This document shows positions 36,613-47,042 of a DNA stretch of 64,000 bases, piece by piece (position 1 is the stretch's first letter; the number at the start of each line of letters is the position of its first letter). The DNA is from a marine gamma proteobacterium HTCC2080. GTDB taxonomy: Bacteria > Pseudomonadota > Gammaproteobacteria > Pseudomonadales > Halieaceae. Under the pieces are notes generated by a model. The model searched no databases and was not told where the DNA came from. It saw nothing but the letters and a program-made list of their open reading frames with translations. Location of the stretch: assembly GCA_000169115.1 (NCBI GenBank), contig AAVV01000011.1, positions 62,001 to 126,000 of the forward strand. The letters are read 5' to 3'. The translations under genes and the position numbers were made by a program.

Positions 36613-38976
36613 TTATGCTCTCAACTCGGCGTCAAAATTTTCTTTCAAAAAATCAATGACTTGATTAACAATTGCAGATACTTCCTCATCATCAAGAGTG
36701 CGCGACCTATCCCTGAATGTCAAACCGAGGGCCACACTTTTTTGATCATCACTAACACCACTGCCGGTGTAGATATCGAAAAGATTTAAGTCAGCCAAGC
36801 CGGGCCCGGCGACATCACGAACGGCTCTCAGCACTTCGCCCACCTCAAGCTCGCGCCGCACGACAACCGCAATATCTCGACGCGTCTCTGGGAAACGCGA
36901 TATATCTTCATAACTTGGAACTCTCCCCTGACGCACAGCGTTCAAATCCAATTCAGCAAAAACCGTATTAGCGGGTATATCCAGCAGCTTCGCTGCCTGT
37001 GGATGAACAGTCCCCAAATATCCAATCATCGATCCATTAAGTCGAATATCCGCGGTTTGGCCATCGTGCAGTCCAGCATGACAGGAGGTGGTGAAGGTAA
37101 CCTCAGTTCCCGTCAGTATCTGCTCGATCTCGCCCTTCATGTCAAAAAAGTCGACCCGGCTACTGTCATCCGCCCAGTTTTCTGAGGCTTTAGCACCAGA
37201 CATGGCAATACCTAGCATGACCTGCTCTGAGTAGGGTTGCCCCTGAGTGAAGCGATTGCCGGTTTCAAAGAGCCGTACTCGCGAGTTTTGGCGCTTAACA
37301 TTGTGTGCAACGGCGCCAGCCAAGCCCGTAAGCAAGCCTAGCCTCATCTCAGACATCTCACTGGAGATAGGGTTCTTTACCTTAACGGCAGCGGTCTCGG
37401 GCCAAAATACAGCCTGCTGCTCGGGCGCAACAAAGCTAAAGGTGATGGCTTCTTGAAAACCGCGCGCTACAAGCCCCTGTCGCAGCGTACGCAATGATCG
37501 CCGCGCCTCGCTAACGGGAGTAATCTGAAGCTTCGCCTCAATATGACTACTCGGCAAACGATTGTAGCCATGAACTCGAGCCAACTCCTCAATCAAATCG
37601 ACCTCTTGACTCATGTCGAAGCGCCAGCTTGGGGCAACACATGACCAGGAACTCGACCCGTCGAAGGTCACAGTGAATCCCAAGCCCTGCAATATGCGCG
37701 TCACCTCATCTTCTGGCATTGCCAGGCCTAAAACACGCTCAATTCGCTCTGCTCGCAAAACAAGAGTGGACTGCGAGGGCAAATCTTCAGGACTTACCAC
37801 CTCGGTAACAGCGCCAGCGCTACCGCCGGTCACCGTCAGCAGCAGCTCTGTTGCCCGCTCAATAGCACGCCGTTGCAACTGCCAATCCACCCCTCGCTCA
37901 TAGCGATGAGAGGCATCGGTATGCAATCCGTATCCCCGCGCTCGACCGGCGATGAGGGCTGGCGTGAAGAAAGCGCTTTCTAGAAAAATGGATCGCGTCT
38001 CAGCGGTAACACCACTGTTAGCACCACCCATAATACCCGCAAGCGCTAGAGGCCGCTGATGATCAGCGATCACCAAAGCGCCTTCTGTAAGCGCGATCTC
38101 CGAGCCGTCCAGCAACGTCATGGACTCATCAGGCATTGACTCACGAACTAAAATACCCCCTGACAGCGTATCCAAGTCAAAAGCATGGAGCGGCTGCCCC
38201 ATCTCCAACATAACGTAGTTAGTCACATCCACCACAGGATCAATAGTACGAAGCCCCGACCGTCGCAGTCGCTCAACCATGTACAAAGGCGTGGTTGCAG
38301 TAAGATCTACGTTCTCAATAACGCGCCCTAAGTAGCGAGGGCATTGCGCACTGGCAGTGACTTCAATAGAGAAAGTCGTATCGATAGTCGGCTGAATCGG
38401 CTCCACAGCGGGCTCACAGGCCATTAGCTGATTGAGAACCGCCACATCTCTCGCAATACCGGCAATGCCCAAGCAATCGGCGCGGTTAGGTGTCAAACCA
38501 AGCTCAAGGGTCACGTCATTCAGAGCGAGATAGTCACGTAGGTCCTGTCCCACCGGCGCATCAGGAGCAAGCTCAAGTAGTCCATCCTTTTCCTCCGACA
38601 GTGACAGCTCTGCGGCAGCACACAACATGCCCTGACTATCAAGACCCCGTAACTTGGCTTTCTTAATTTTGAAGTTACCCGGGAGCACTGCGCCCAGACG
38701 TGCCAGAGGTGCCTTTAAGCCGACTCGAGCGTTGGGGGCACCACAAACAATTTGTACCGTCTTATCACCAGCGTTTACGGTGCAAACACGGAGCTTGTCG
38801 GCGTCGGGGTGCTGCTCTGCAGATACGATCTCTGCAACAACCACCCCCTCGAAAGATCCTGCAACCGGCGTAATCGCATCGACCTCCAAGCCAGCCATCG
38901 TTAGCTGCTCGGCCAACATCTCAGACGACAAACTGGGATTAACCCATTCGCGCAACCACTGTTCTGAAAAAATCAT
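36613..38976 (-). CDS. pheT: phenylalanyl-tRNA synthetase beta subunit
   Basis: 787 residues, full length. N-terminal EMAP-like tRNA-binding domain (ADKLRVCTVNAGDKTVQIVC), B3/B4 editing domain, B5, and C-terminal anticodon-binding domain (SRFPETRRDIAVVVRRELEV). It forms the alpha2-beta2 enzyme with PheS, just upstream by 12 nt. No defects visible. Confidence 0.97.
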   Translation of the reverse strand: MIFSEQWLREWVNPSLSSEMLAEQLTMAGLEVDAITPVAGSFEGVVVAEIVSAEQHPDADKLRVCTVNAGDKTVQIVCGAPNARVGLKAPLARLGAVLPGNFKIKKAKLRGLDSQGMLCAAAELSLSEEKDGLLELAPDAPVGQDLRDYLALNDVTLELGLTPNRADCLGIAGIARDVAVLNQLMACEPAVEPIQPTIDTTFSIEVTASAQCPRYLGRVIENVDLTATTPLYMVERLRRSGLRTIDPVVDVTNYVMLEMGQPLHAFDLDTLSGGILVRESMPDESMTLLDGSEIALTEGALVIADHQRPLALAGIMGGANSGVTAETRSIFLESAFFTPALIAGRARGYGLHTDASHRYERGVDWQLQRRAIERATELLLTVTGGSAGAVTEVVSPEDLPSQSTLVLRAERIERVLGLAMPEDEVTRILQGLGFTVTFDGSSSWSCVAPSWRFDMSQEVDLIEELARVHGYNRLPSSHIEAKLQITPVSEARRSLRTLRQGLVARGFQEAITFSFVAPEQQAVFWPETAAVKVKNPISSEMSEMRLGLLTGLAGAVAHNVKRQNSRVRLFETGNRFTQGQPYSEQVMLGIAMSGAKASENWADDSSRVDFFDMKGEIEQILTGTEVTFTTSCHAGLHDGQTADIRLNGSMIGYLGTVHPQAAKLLDIPANTVFAELDLNAVRQGRVPSYEDISRFPETRRDIAVVVRRELEVGEVLRAVRDVAGPGLADLNLFDIYTGSGVSDDQKSVALGLTFRDRSRTLDDEEVSAIVNQVIDFLKENFDAELRA

Positions 38977-38988
38977 GGTTCGCCTCCT

Positions 38989-40087
<1,099 letters not shown>

Positions 40088-40126
40088 AAGATACTTCAGT
40101 CGGGCCCGCGAGACGCAGGCCGCTGA

Positions 40127-40486
40127 TTAAGCTGCCAGAGCTGAGCGCGCTTGCTCCACAACCGCTGCAAATGCAGCTTTGTCATGCACGGCCAAATCGG
40201 CCAGTACACGTCGATCCAGCACTATATCTGCTTTCTTCAGGCCATTGATAAGTCGGCTGTAGGTCAGGCCGTTGGCACGGGACTGCGCATTGATGCGCGT
40301 AATCCAGAGTGCGCGGAACTGACGCTTTCGCTGTCTGCGGTCACGATAAGCGTACTGCCCTGCCTTGGTGACTGCCTGCTTGGCTACGCGAAACACACGT
40401 GAACGTGCTCCGTAATACCCTTTCGCTTTGCTTAAGATTTTTTTGTGACGACGTCTAGCCGTCACACCACGTTTTACACGAGCCAT
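40127..40486 (-). CDS. rplT: 50S ribosomal protein L20
   Basis: 119 residues with the L20 signature: [60 protein letters not shown]. An assembly protein of the large subunit and, in E. coli, autoregulator of the rpmI-rplT mRNA. It follows rpmI by 28 nt. Confidence 0.98.
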   Translation of the reverse strand: MARVKRGVTARRRHKKILSKAKGYYGARSRVFRVAKQAVTKAGQYAYRDRRQRKRQFRALWITRINAQSRANGLTYSRLINGLKKADIVLDRRVLADLAVHDKAAFAAVVEQARSALAA

Positions 40487-40514
40487 AGTCTTTTACTCCA
40501 AGTGATGAGGACGG

Positions 40515-40709
40515 TTATTTAGCACGAAGCATACGGTCGATCAGCACTTTATCTGCCTGATCAACCATAGATGTACCGCGCAGCTGACGCTTACGCTTGG
40601 TCGTCATCTTGGTAAGAATATGGCTTTTATGAGCGCTTTTACGCTTATAACCGCCGGCCGTTTTTTTAAACCGCTTGGCGGCACCACTGTGAATTTTTGC
40701 TTTGGACAT
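40515..40709 (-). CDS. rpmI: 50S ribosomal protein L35
   Basis: 64 residues, very basic, with [20 protein letters not shown] and [17 protein letters not shown]. It is normal for the family and lies between infC and rplT. Confidence 0.98.
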   Translation of the reverse strand: MSKAKIHSGAAKRFKKTAGGYKRKSAHKSHILTKMTTKRKRQLRGTSMVDQADKVLIDRMLRAK

Positions 40710-40784
40710 GGATACAACTCCGCATTTGGCCCGCTTACGCAGGCGAGTTTTTCATTGATCGGGGCCAGAGGCATTCACTGGCCA

Positions 40785-41312
40785 TTAACCCCGCTTCTTA
40801 GGTGCGATAACCATCGTCAATTGTCGGCCTTCCATTTTAGGAAATTGCTCAACGTTGCCGAGTTCGCTCAGGTCGGCTTCTACTCGCTTGAGTAGCTCCA
40901 TGCCGATTTCCTGATGAGCCATTTCACGCCCGCGATACCGCAGGGTGACTTTGGCCTTATCGCCGTTCTCAAGGAAACGCACCAGGTTGCGTAGTTTTAC
41001 CTGATAGTCCCCTTCGTCCGTCCCTGGACGAAATTTCATTTCTTTAACTTGGATTCGCTTGGTCTTTTTTCGCTGCGCAGCTTTTTGCTTTTTAGCCTCA
41101 AAGACATGCTTTCCGTAGTCCATAACTTTACAGACTGGCGGATCAGACTCTGCCATCAGCACAAGGTCCATGCCCGCTGCTTCTGCAGCTGCTTGGGCCT
41201 CGGCGATCGATACAATGCCTACCTGCTCTCCCTCTGCGCTAACTAGGCGCACCTGAGAGGCGGTAATTTGCTCATTCGTAACGGCTTTCTTGCTCTTGCT
41301 CTCGCTCTTAAT
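40785..41312 (-). CDS. infC: translation initiation factor IF-3
   Basis: 175 residues from an ATT start codon at 41310-41312, preceded by GGAG. ATG-started frames would lose the conserved N-terminus ([20 protein letters not shown]). IF-3 uses the rare AUU codon in many bacteria so that IF-3 limits its own synthesis. N-domain then [17 protein letters not shown] linker then C-domain [20 protein letters not shown]. thrS, normally just upstream, is separated here by about 2.3 kb. Confidence 0.95.
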   Translation of the reverse strand: MKSESKSKKAVTNEQITASQVRLVSAEGEQVGIVSIAEAQAAAEAAGMDLVLMAESDPPVCKVMDYGKHVFEAKKQKAAQRKKTKRIQVKEMKFRPGTDEGDYQVKLRNLVRFLENGDKAKVTLRYRGREMAHQEIGMELLKRVEADLSELGNVEQFPKMEGRQLTMVIAPKKRG

Positions 41313-41702
41313 ACCCTCGATCTCCAGTTAGTAAAGAGCGCGGATAGTACAGGCAAGCGCGGCCAAGCTCAAGATGCCTCGTTGGTATAAATCACTGCCT
41401 CAAAACCTAACTCGAGAGCTGCTTTTGTCAGGTCAGCAATCATTGGTTTCAACGTAGGAGTTAGGGCAAGCCAAGACTCGCCCCTTTATAACCGAACTAG
41501 GACGCCGCCGAGGGGTGTAAAGTAGGCGCTACCCCACTTCCTTAATCGTTAAAACATCATAACAAGCCTAAGCTCAATCACGACCGTGTTAGGCAAACTC
41601 CTATCTTTTCACGGCAAGTCGTTAATTCTTGAGGAAACCCTACTGACAATTAATTGAGATCTCGATAACGTTTGGTTTCAAGGCTTTTGGGGAGTTAAAA
41701 GA
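41313..41702. other. intergenic; possible gene-tail remnant
   Basis: This is the infC leader. On the minus strand a short frame near 41373-41475 reads LALTPTLKPMIADLTKAALE then LGFEAVIYTNEAS and stops. It is coding-like but has no start, perhaps the tail of a deleted gene. No known element recognised. Confidence 0.35.
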
Positions 41703-42158
41703 ATGAACTTGCTCGACATCGATCAATTCCAGTGGCAGCACCACCAAGAATCTGTTGCGGGCGCCCCCCCCATCGATTACTGGAGCTCGATACTTTCCTT
41801 GAGCAAGAGCGGACGTCTGGAAATGCTATACCGTTGGGAACCCAATGCGCATTGCCACTTTCACCGTCATCGCGCGGAAACAACGTCGATCATTTTGCAA
41901 GGCGAGCTCAATGTAGCCGACTACGTCAATGGCAAAGTCACTAACTCATGGGTGCGGCCCAAGGGGCACCGAGCCTTTGGTGAGGGCGATGAGGTGCATC
42001 GAGAATGGGGCGGGCCCCAAGGCGCTTTGGTGTATTTCAGTCTGTACGCCGCAGATGGACTGCTCGCGGATCAGCTGGACTCCAAAGGCAACATTATAAG
42101 AACCACGTCATTGAGCGATGTCAAAAGACACTACGATAAAAATACTGTCACCCTTTAA
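41703..42158 (+). CDS. cupin-domain protein
   Basis: 151 residues, ATG preceded by TTTGGGGAG. Single cupin barrel: motif 1 is HCHFHRHRAETTSIILQGEL (His ligands and Glu) and motif 2 is GDEVHREWGGPQGALVYFSL. It resembles ChrR-type/carboxymuconolactone-like sensors or small metal-binding enzymes. It sits between infC and thrS with a convergent AraC-type gene; ligand unknown. Confidence 0.8.
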   Translation: MNLLDIDQFQWQHHQESVAGAPPIDYWSSILSLSKSGRLEMLYRWEPNAHCHFHRHRAETTSIILQGELNVADYVNGKVTNSWVRPKGHRAFGEGDEVHREWGGPQGALVYFSLYAADGLLADQLDSKGNIIRTTSLSDVKRHYDKNTVTL

Positions 42159-42213
42159 CGCGGTATGTTGCCGCTGTGTGCGTGGTGGGTGCCCCTTCTG
42201 TCTGCATCAGTGA

Positions 42214-43236
42214 CTAAGGTCTAGGGCCCAACAGCTCCTGCTCCGCACACCAACTCAGCGGGGAACAACCGAAACGCTGTGAAAAATAACGCGAAAAGTT
42301 CCCAGTGTTTGAAAACCCAGCGTGATTGGAAATCAAACTGACCGTAAACACGCCGCTACGCAGCATGGGCAACACCACTTCGTCTCGAGATTCGTCAAGC
42401 AAACACTGAAATGTAACCCCCAGGTCTCGTGCTAAACGCCGTTGCAACGTACGTTTGTCGCAATGCATTCGCTCCGCTAGACGGGTGAGCTGATACCGCC
42501 CCGTGGGTAAGGTTGCCCGAATCCAGCCCTTAATTTCACTCCTGAGCACGGCACTAAGGTCGCCCTGTCGATAGGCATCTAATGCACTGTCGGCCTTTTC
42601 TGTAAATGCTGTCTGCCCTTTTCGATAGCTCGGGTTGGCCCTCGCTAATATATCTCGGTGGATCAGCAAACCTGCATCGGGGCTATCTACGTTGATAGGA
42701 ATGGATTGGAAATGGCTGGGCCACTGCAAGCCCACGCTCGATGGCTTCATATTTATAGAATGAGGTTTAAAAGCGCCCTCTGACATCGACCCTAAACCGG
42801 AGACGACTTGCATTAGTGCCATGCCAGTCACTACCTCTGCGGCGTGCTCGTCCGGAGTGCCTTCTCTTTCAACCCACATTGAAAGAAAAATATAATCGCC
42901 CTGGGGCCTCACTTGCCAAACAATGGGGGCTGCATGAAGTGGGTTATACCGCAACAACACAGCCAGCATCGCGCCCACGTTGGGAGCGTCTTGAAACAGG
43001 GATACTAAAACTCCGCCACAGTGTTCTACCTGATCATCGATCCACCCCGCAATTAACTCGGGGCCTTCCTCCGCCATAGGCAAAACTAACCGACAGACGT
43101 CAGAAAGGGCAATCTCCGGGTTCATGGTGTAAGGCCCAACCACGGACGCCTGATGAATGGCCTCCTGACAACTTTGGTCTGGAGACCACTTAGGCATTCC
43201 CCACAGAGCTGCTGTTTCAACGGCACCTTGGATCAT
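42214..43236 (-). CDS. AraC-family transcriptional regulator
   Basis: 340 residues. The N-terminal effector domain is of the Arabinose_bd (OruR/ArgR-like) type. The C-terminal double HTH reads YQLTRLAERMHCDKRTLQRR followed by SLISNHAGFSNTGNFSRYFS. Length is standard. It converges with the cupin gene, and both interrupt the thrS-infC pair. Effector unknown. Confidence 0.9.
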   Translation of the reverse strand: MIQGAVETAALWGMPKWSPDQSCQEAIHQASVVGPYTMNPEIALSDVCRLVLPMAEEGPELIAGWIDDQVEHCGGVLVSLFQDAPNVGAMLAVLLRYNPLHAAPIVWQVRPQGDYIFLSMWVEREGTPDEHAAEVVTGMALMQVVSGLGSMSEGAFKPHSINMKPSSVGLQWPSHFQSIPINVDSPDAGLLIHRDILARANPSYRKGQTAFTEKADSALDAYRQGDLSAVLRSEIKGWIRATLPTGRYQLTRLAERMHCDKRTLQRRLARDLGVTFQCLLDESRDEVVLPMLRSGVFTVSLISNHAGFSNTGNFSRYFSQRFGCSPLSWCAEQELLGPRP

Positions 43237-43639
43237 ATAGATAGTCCGAACGCGTTACAGTCGGCTCATGTTGACCATGACACAGTATTTGTCAAGTTAT
43301 AGGTCATAACGCTGTTAAAGAACGCACTAAGCTGTGTAACGAGTGTCACGAAATGATAAATATCGCTCACCCAGTCGGGCCGACTAATGACCCGAGTTCA
43401 GTTACCCATGTGCGATAAACCCGAGCCGCCTTTTAAACATTAAGTGATCAAAGACACCGGCAACGAGTCAACATCGATACATGGCTGGGCTGCTGTGACA
43501 AGGGCATTCAGGCCTTACCCCCCCTAAACGCGGGCTCCGAAAAATTGACTCAGAAGCACGAAATCGAAGCCCACGAGGATCATCTTCGTGTGTCGGAAAG
43601 AGCCTCGTGCTCCTGAAATCGGAATTTGTTTTCCCCGCC
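43237..43639. other. intergenic, nothing recognised
   Basis: This lies downstream of thrS and upstream of the AraC-type gene. No gene and no clear terminator found. Confidence 0.4.
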
Positions 43640-45559
43640 CTAGGCTTCCAGACGGCCTTTTTTAGCTGACATATCGCCCATTAACTGCATGAGTGCTGCC
43701 AAATTCAGGCTGCCGAGATCGGCGCCGTGACGCCCTCTTACCGCCACGGTACCTGCGGCCATTTCTTTGTCGCCGACCACCAAAACTAGCGGCACTTTTG
43801 CCAGCTCATGTTCTCGAATTTTAAAGCCAATTTTTTCATTGCGAAGGTCAGTACCCACTCTGAAACCTGCCTCCTTGAGATCGGCTGCCACCTGCTGCGC
43901 ATAAGCCCCCTGTTTATCTGTAATCGGTGCCACGATTGCCTGTTGAGACGCAAGCCACAATGGAAACTCTCCTTCATAGTGCTCTATGAGAATACCGATA
44001 AACCGCTCAAAGGATCCCAACACAGCGCGATGCAGCATGACTGGAACCTGTCGACTGCCATCCTCCGCCACATATTGTGCATCAAGGCGGCCCGGCATTG
44101 AGAAATCGACCTGAATCGTTCCCAGCTGCCAAACTCGGCCAATACAATCTTTCAGAGAGAACTCTATTTTTGGGCCATAAAATGCACCCTCGCCCGGAAG
44201 CATCTCCCAATTGAGATCCTTAGCGTCCAAAGCCTCCGCCAAGGCCGCCTCAGCTCTGTCCCAGTCGGTCTCGGAACCCACTCGCTCAGCGGGGCGTGTC
44301 GACAACCTGTAGATGACCTCAGTAAAGCCGAAGTCGGCATAGACTTCGTGCAGCATGTCGATAAAAGTGGCAACCTCAGACTGAATTTGCGCCTCCGTAC
44401 AAAAAATGTGCGCATCGTCTTGGGTAAACCCCCTTACCCGCATAATGCCGTGCAATGACCCCGAGGGTTCATTACGGTGGCAACTGCCAAACTCTGCCAA
44501 CCTCAGGGGCAGATCCCGATAAGACTTTAAGCCCTGGTTGAACACCTGAACATGACACGGGCAGTTCATGGGTTTAACCGCAAACTGTCGATCATCAGCA
44601 TCTAAGGTGAACATTCCTGACGCGAATTTGTCCGCATGTCCTGATCGCTGCCACAGCGAAATATCGACGACTTGCGGTGTCTTTATCTCTTCGTAATCGA
44701 AGCGCAGTTGCTGCTTGCGCATGTAACTTTCAATCACCTGATAAATCGTCCAACCAGCAGGATGCCAAAACACCATACCGGGGGCTTCTTCTTGTGTATG
44801 AAAAAGGTCAAGCTTTTTGGCGATTTTCCGGTGGTCGCGCTTTTCTGCTTCAGCGATTCTATTGAGGTAGGCCTTCAGTTGTTTTTTATTGCCCCAGGCG
44901 GTTCCATAAATACGCTGTAGCATCTGATTGTTAGCATCGCCGCGCCAGTAGGCTCCCGCCACTTTGGTCAACTTAAAAGCCTTTATCTTGCTAGTTGTAG
45001 GCACATGGGGGCCGCGACAGAGGTCCATCCACTCCCCCTGCTTATAGATCGAGATCTCTTCGCCCTCCGGGAGATCCTCAATAATCTGAACTTTGAAGTG
45101 CTCCCCCATGTTGCGAAACAGATCAATCGCTTGCTCTCTCGAATACACAACCCGTTCCACGGGAAGGTCTGCACTCGCAAGCTCCTCCATGCGCTTCTCA
45201 ATGCGCTCAAGATCTTCGGGGGTGAAATTGTGGCCTGTGGCAAAGTCATAGTAGAAGCCATTTTCGACCGTGGGGCCAATAGTGACCTGGGTACCGGGAA
45301 ATAACTGCTGTACCGCCTGAGCTAACAAGTGCGCGGTGGAATGCCGAATAATCTCAACCCCCGCTTCGTCACGCTCAGTAATAATACTCAGAGCACTGTC
45401 TGAATCGATAACGAATGAGGTATCTACCTCCCGTCCATCGACTACGCCAGCTAAAGCGGCCTTCGCAAGACCAGGGCCAATATCAAAAGCCACGTCAGCA
45501 ACGGAAACCGGTTGTTCAAAAGTGCGCTGGGATCCATCGGGAAGATTTATAACGGGCAT
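43640..45559 (-). CDS. thrS: threonyl-tRNA synthetase
   Basis: 639 residues, full length. N-terminal TGS domain ([20 protein letters not shown]), editing domain ([20 protein letters not shown]), catalytic core with zinc ligands in [18 protein letters not shown] and [11 protein letters not shown], motif 2 [17 protein letters not shown], and C-terminal anticodon-binding domain. GGAGAGTCCCT precedes ATG. The leader keeps an anticodon-arm mimic 24-44 nt upstream, but everything further upstream now belongs to an integrated element. Confidence 0.98.
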   Translation of the reverse strand: MPVINLPDGSQRTFEQPVSVADVAFDIGPGLAKAALAGVVDGREVDTSFVIDSDSALSIITERDEAGVEIIRHSTAHLLAQAVQQLFPGTQVTIGPTVENGFYYDFATGHNFTPEDLERIEKRMEELASADLPVERVVYSREQAIDLFRNMGEHFKVQIIEDLPEGEEISIYKQGEWMDLCRGPHVPTTSKIKAFKLTKVAGAYWRGDANNQMLQRIYGTAWGNKKQLKAYLNRIAEAEKRDHRKIAKKLDLFHTQEEAPGMVFWHPAGWTIYQVIESYMRKQQLRFDYEEIKTPQVVDISLWQRSGHADKFASGMFTLDADDRQFAVKPMNCPCHVQVFNQGLKSYRDLPLRLAEFGSCHRNEPSGSLHGIMRVRGFTQDDAHIFCTEAQIQSEVATFIDMLHEVYADFGFTEVIYRLSTRPAERVGSETDWDRAEAALAEALDAKDLNWEMLPGEGAFYGPKIEFSLKDCIGRVWQLGTIQVDFSMPGRLDAQYVAEDGSRQVPVMLHRAVLGSFERFIGILIEHYEGEFPLWLASQQAIVAPITDKQGAYAQQVAADLKEAGFRVGTDLRNEKIGFKIREHELAKVPLVLVVGDKEMAAGTVAVRGRHGADLGSLNLAALMQLMGDMSAKKGRLEA

Positions 45560-45582
45560 AGGGACTCTCCTTGTTGTCAGTG

Positions 45583-45603
45583 GCGACCCTTACCAAGGGC
45601 CGC
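45583..45603 (-). promoter_or_regulatory. thrS leader hairpin mimicking tRNA-Thr(GGU) anticodon arm
   Basis: On the mRNA strand GCGGCCC and GGGTCGC form a 7-bp stem (one G-U) around the 7-nt loop TTGGTAA, placing GGU at -35 to -33 from the thrS ATG. E. coli tRNA-Thr(GGU) has the arm CCCUUGGUAAGGG. E. coli thrS mRNA has an anticodon-like operator arm at about the same place, bound by ThrRS to repress its own translation. Operator function here is inferred from that precedent. Confidence 0.8.
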
Positions 45604-45606
45604 ATG
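45584..45606. repeat. attL core
   Basis: The left copy of the 23-bp direct repeat. It contains the perfect inverted repeat CCCTT-acc-AAGGG. The distance to the arm repeat is 52 bp. Confidence 0.7.
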
Positions 45607-45658
45607 AATTGGCTAAACACTATGTATAGCCTCGTTTACGCCCGATTTCCGGCTTGCC

Positions 45659-45684
45659 GAGTGATACATTGAGTGATACATTTT
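45659..45684 (+). repeat. left arm-type tandem repeat
   Basis: Two adjacent copies of gagtgatacatt plus tt, identical over 26 bp to 61244-61269. It is probably an integrase arm-binding site. It lies 31 bp upstream of the integrase ATG and may also affect its transcription. Confidence 0.65.
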
Positions 45685-45715
45685 CCGTTCTGGCAGCAAA
45701 ACAGGCATCTAAACA

Positions 45716-46969
45716 ATGCTCAAAGCAAAGCATCTGAACTGGAGAAAAGGTATCCCGTACATCCACTGCAGATACCCTTCACGCTTATCAGAAACTCTGA
45801 CCGAGATGGGACGGTCGACATTGTACAGGAAGGCCCTCGATGTTGGCGACAATCCCAGTGACGCTGAGGTTCTGGCCGCGCTCGAAAAGGCTCGGGAGAC
45901 GTTTAATGCATTATGCGACGGCTTATTCAGCAGTAACCGCCGGCATCTGACTGAGATGCAGCAACATCGCGCAGCACAAGCCTTCATGTCTGACGTCAAT
46001 CTAAGGCAGGGAGACGCAAAGACTGAGTTTGCCGCTTACCAAATTATGGCCAAGTCCGATGCAGCAGCCGGTCTAGACACAGACATCGCCGAGCGCGTAG
46101 AGGCCCTGCTGGTCGCTGACCCGGACGAGGAGCCCGATGCTCTGCTGATTTCAGATGCCATTGCTATATATAAGCAGCAGCAAACCGATCTCAAGTACCA
46201 CAGAGTGCTCGACCGTTTCCTGCAGCAGTCTGGCGATAGGCTACTCGACGGCTCTATTAATAGAAGGCTCCACAACTGGACTCAGGATCAGCTGAAGGAT
46301 CGCAACCCGGCAACCATCACAAAAGACCTCTCAATAATCCTGAGCTGCATGCGCGGAGCGGTTAAGGCTCGAGGCCTGTCGATCATGGTTCACAAGCCAG
46401 CGATCAAGCTCAACGAGGCTAAGCAGCGGGTCATTCTGACCAATCAGCAGCTCGAGGAGCTGTTCGCCCAAGACATGCCCGAGTACATAAGATGTGCATT
46501 CGTAGCAGCACTGACGCTAGGCGCGATCAACAGCGAAATCTACCGCATTGATCCGGGCACGGCTGGGAACGTTGACGGTTGCCTAGTGGTAAGAATTGAT
46601 GATGGCAAGACAAAGCACAGACGACGAAGTGGCCCACTGCCATGGCTGGCTCGATGGGTAGCGCCGAACGTAAGCGAGGGCCGACTCAGGGAAAATATGA
46701 CCGCACGTATCAAGAAGGTTAACCAGATGGCATCGCCTTACTCTCTGAGGCACACGTTTGCCCATGCCCATGCGATCAAACACACGCCCGACGTTGCACA
46801 GGCGCAGCTTGCGGGCTGGTCGTCACGAGCACGTCACAGCTACGGTCTGGGAGGCGTCCACTACGATGAGTTATTGCGGCCGCTAATACCAATTCAGCAC
46901 TCGACGTGGGACTGGCTGCTGAGCCCAAACCCTGCGGATAACGTCGTGAACCTTCGAAGTAAAGCTTGA
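45716..46969 (+). CDS. tyrosine-type site-specific integrase
   Basis: 417 residues. The N-terminal part (MLKAKHLNWRKGIPYIHCRY) resembles the arm-binding start of DUF6538-type integrases. A helical core-binding domain follows (about 150-240). The catalytic domain has box II SPYSLRHTFAHAHAIKH (about 343) and LAGWSSRARHSYGLGG with the probable Tyr near 375. At the box I position, where GLRxSE is expected, it reads LGAINSEIYRI (about 268), so the first catalytic Arg is not evident. The gene lies next to attL, as expected for the resident element's integrase. Confidence 0.85.
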   Translation: MLKAKHLNWRKGIPYIHCRYPSRLSETLTEMGRSTLYRKALDVGDNPSDAEVLAALEKARETFNALCDGLFSSNRRHLTEMQQHRAAQAFMSDVNLRQGDAKTEFAAYQIMAKSDAAAGLDTDIAERVEALLVADPDEEPDALLISDAIAIYKQQQTDLKYHRVLDRFLQQSGDRLLDGSINRRLHNWTQDQLKDRNPATITKDLSIILSCMRGAVKARGLSIMVHKPAIKLNEAKQRVILTNQQLEELFAQDMPEYIRCAFVAALTLGAINSEIYRIDPGTAGNVDGCLVVRIDDGKTKHRRRSGPLPWLARWVAPNVSEGRLRENMTARIKKVNQMASPYSLRHTFAHAHAIKHTPDVAQAQLAGWSSRARHSYGLGGVHYDELLRPLIPIQHSTWDWLLSPNPADNVVNLRSKA

Positions 46970-47042
46970 GCAACACCGTAGCCAAAATTTAAAGCGCAGG
47001 AATTAGGCTGCGCACAAGAATTAACAGTAGAGGGTCAACCGC

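Noticed and set aside
45584-45606. A tRNA-Thr gene fragment at attL
   Set aside because: Only the anticodon arm is present, with no acceptor, D- or T-arm, and it sits at the position of the thrS operator arm. An mRNA mimic fits better than a tRNA fragment.
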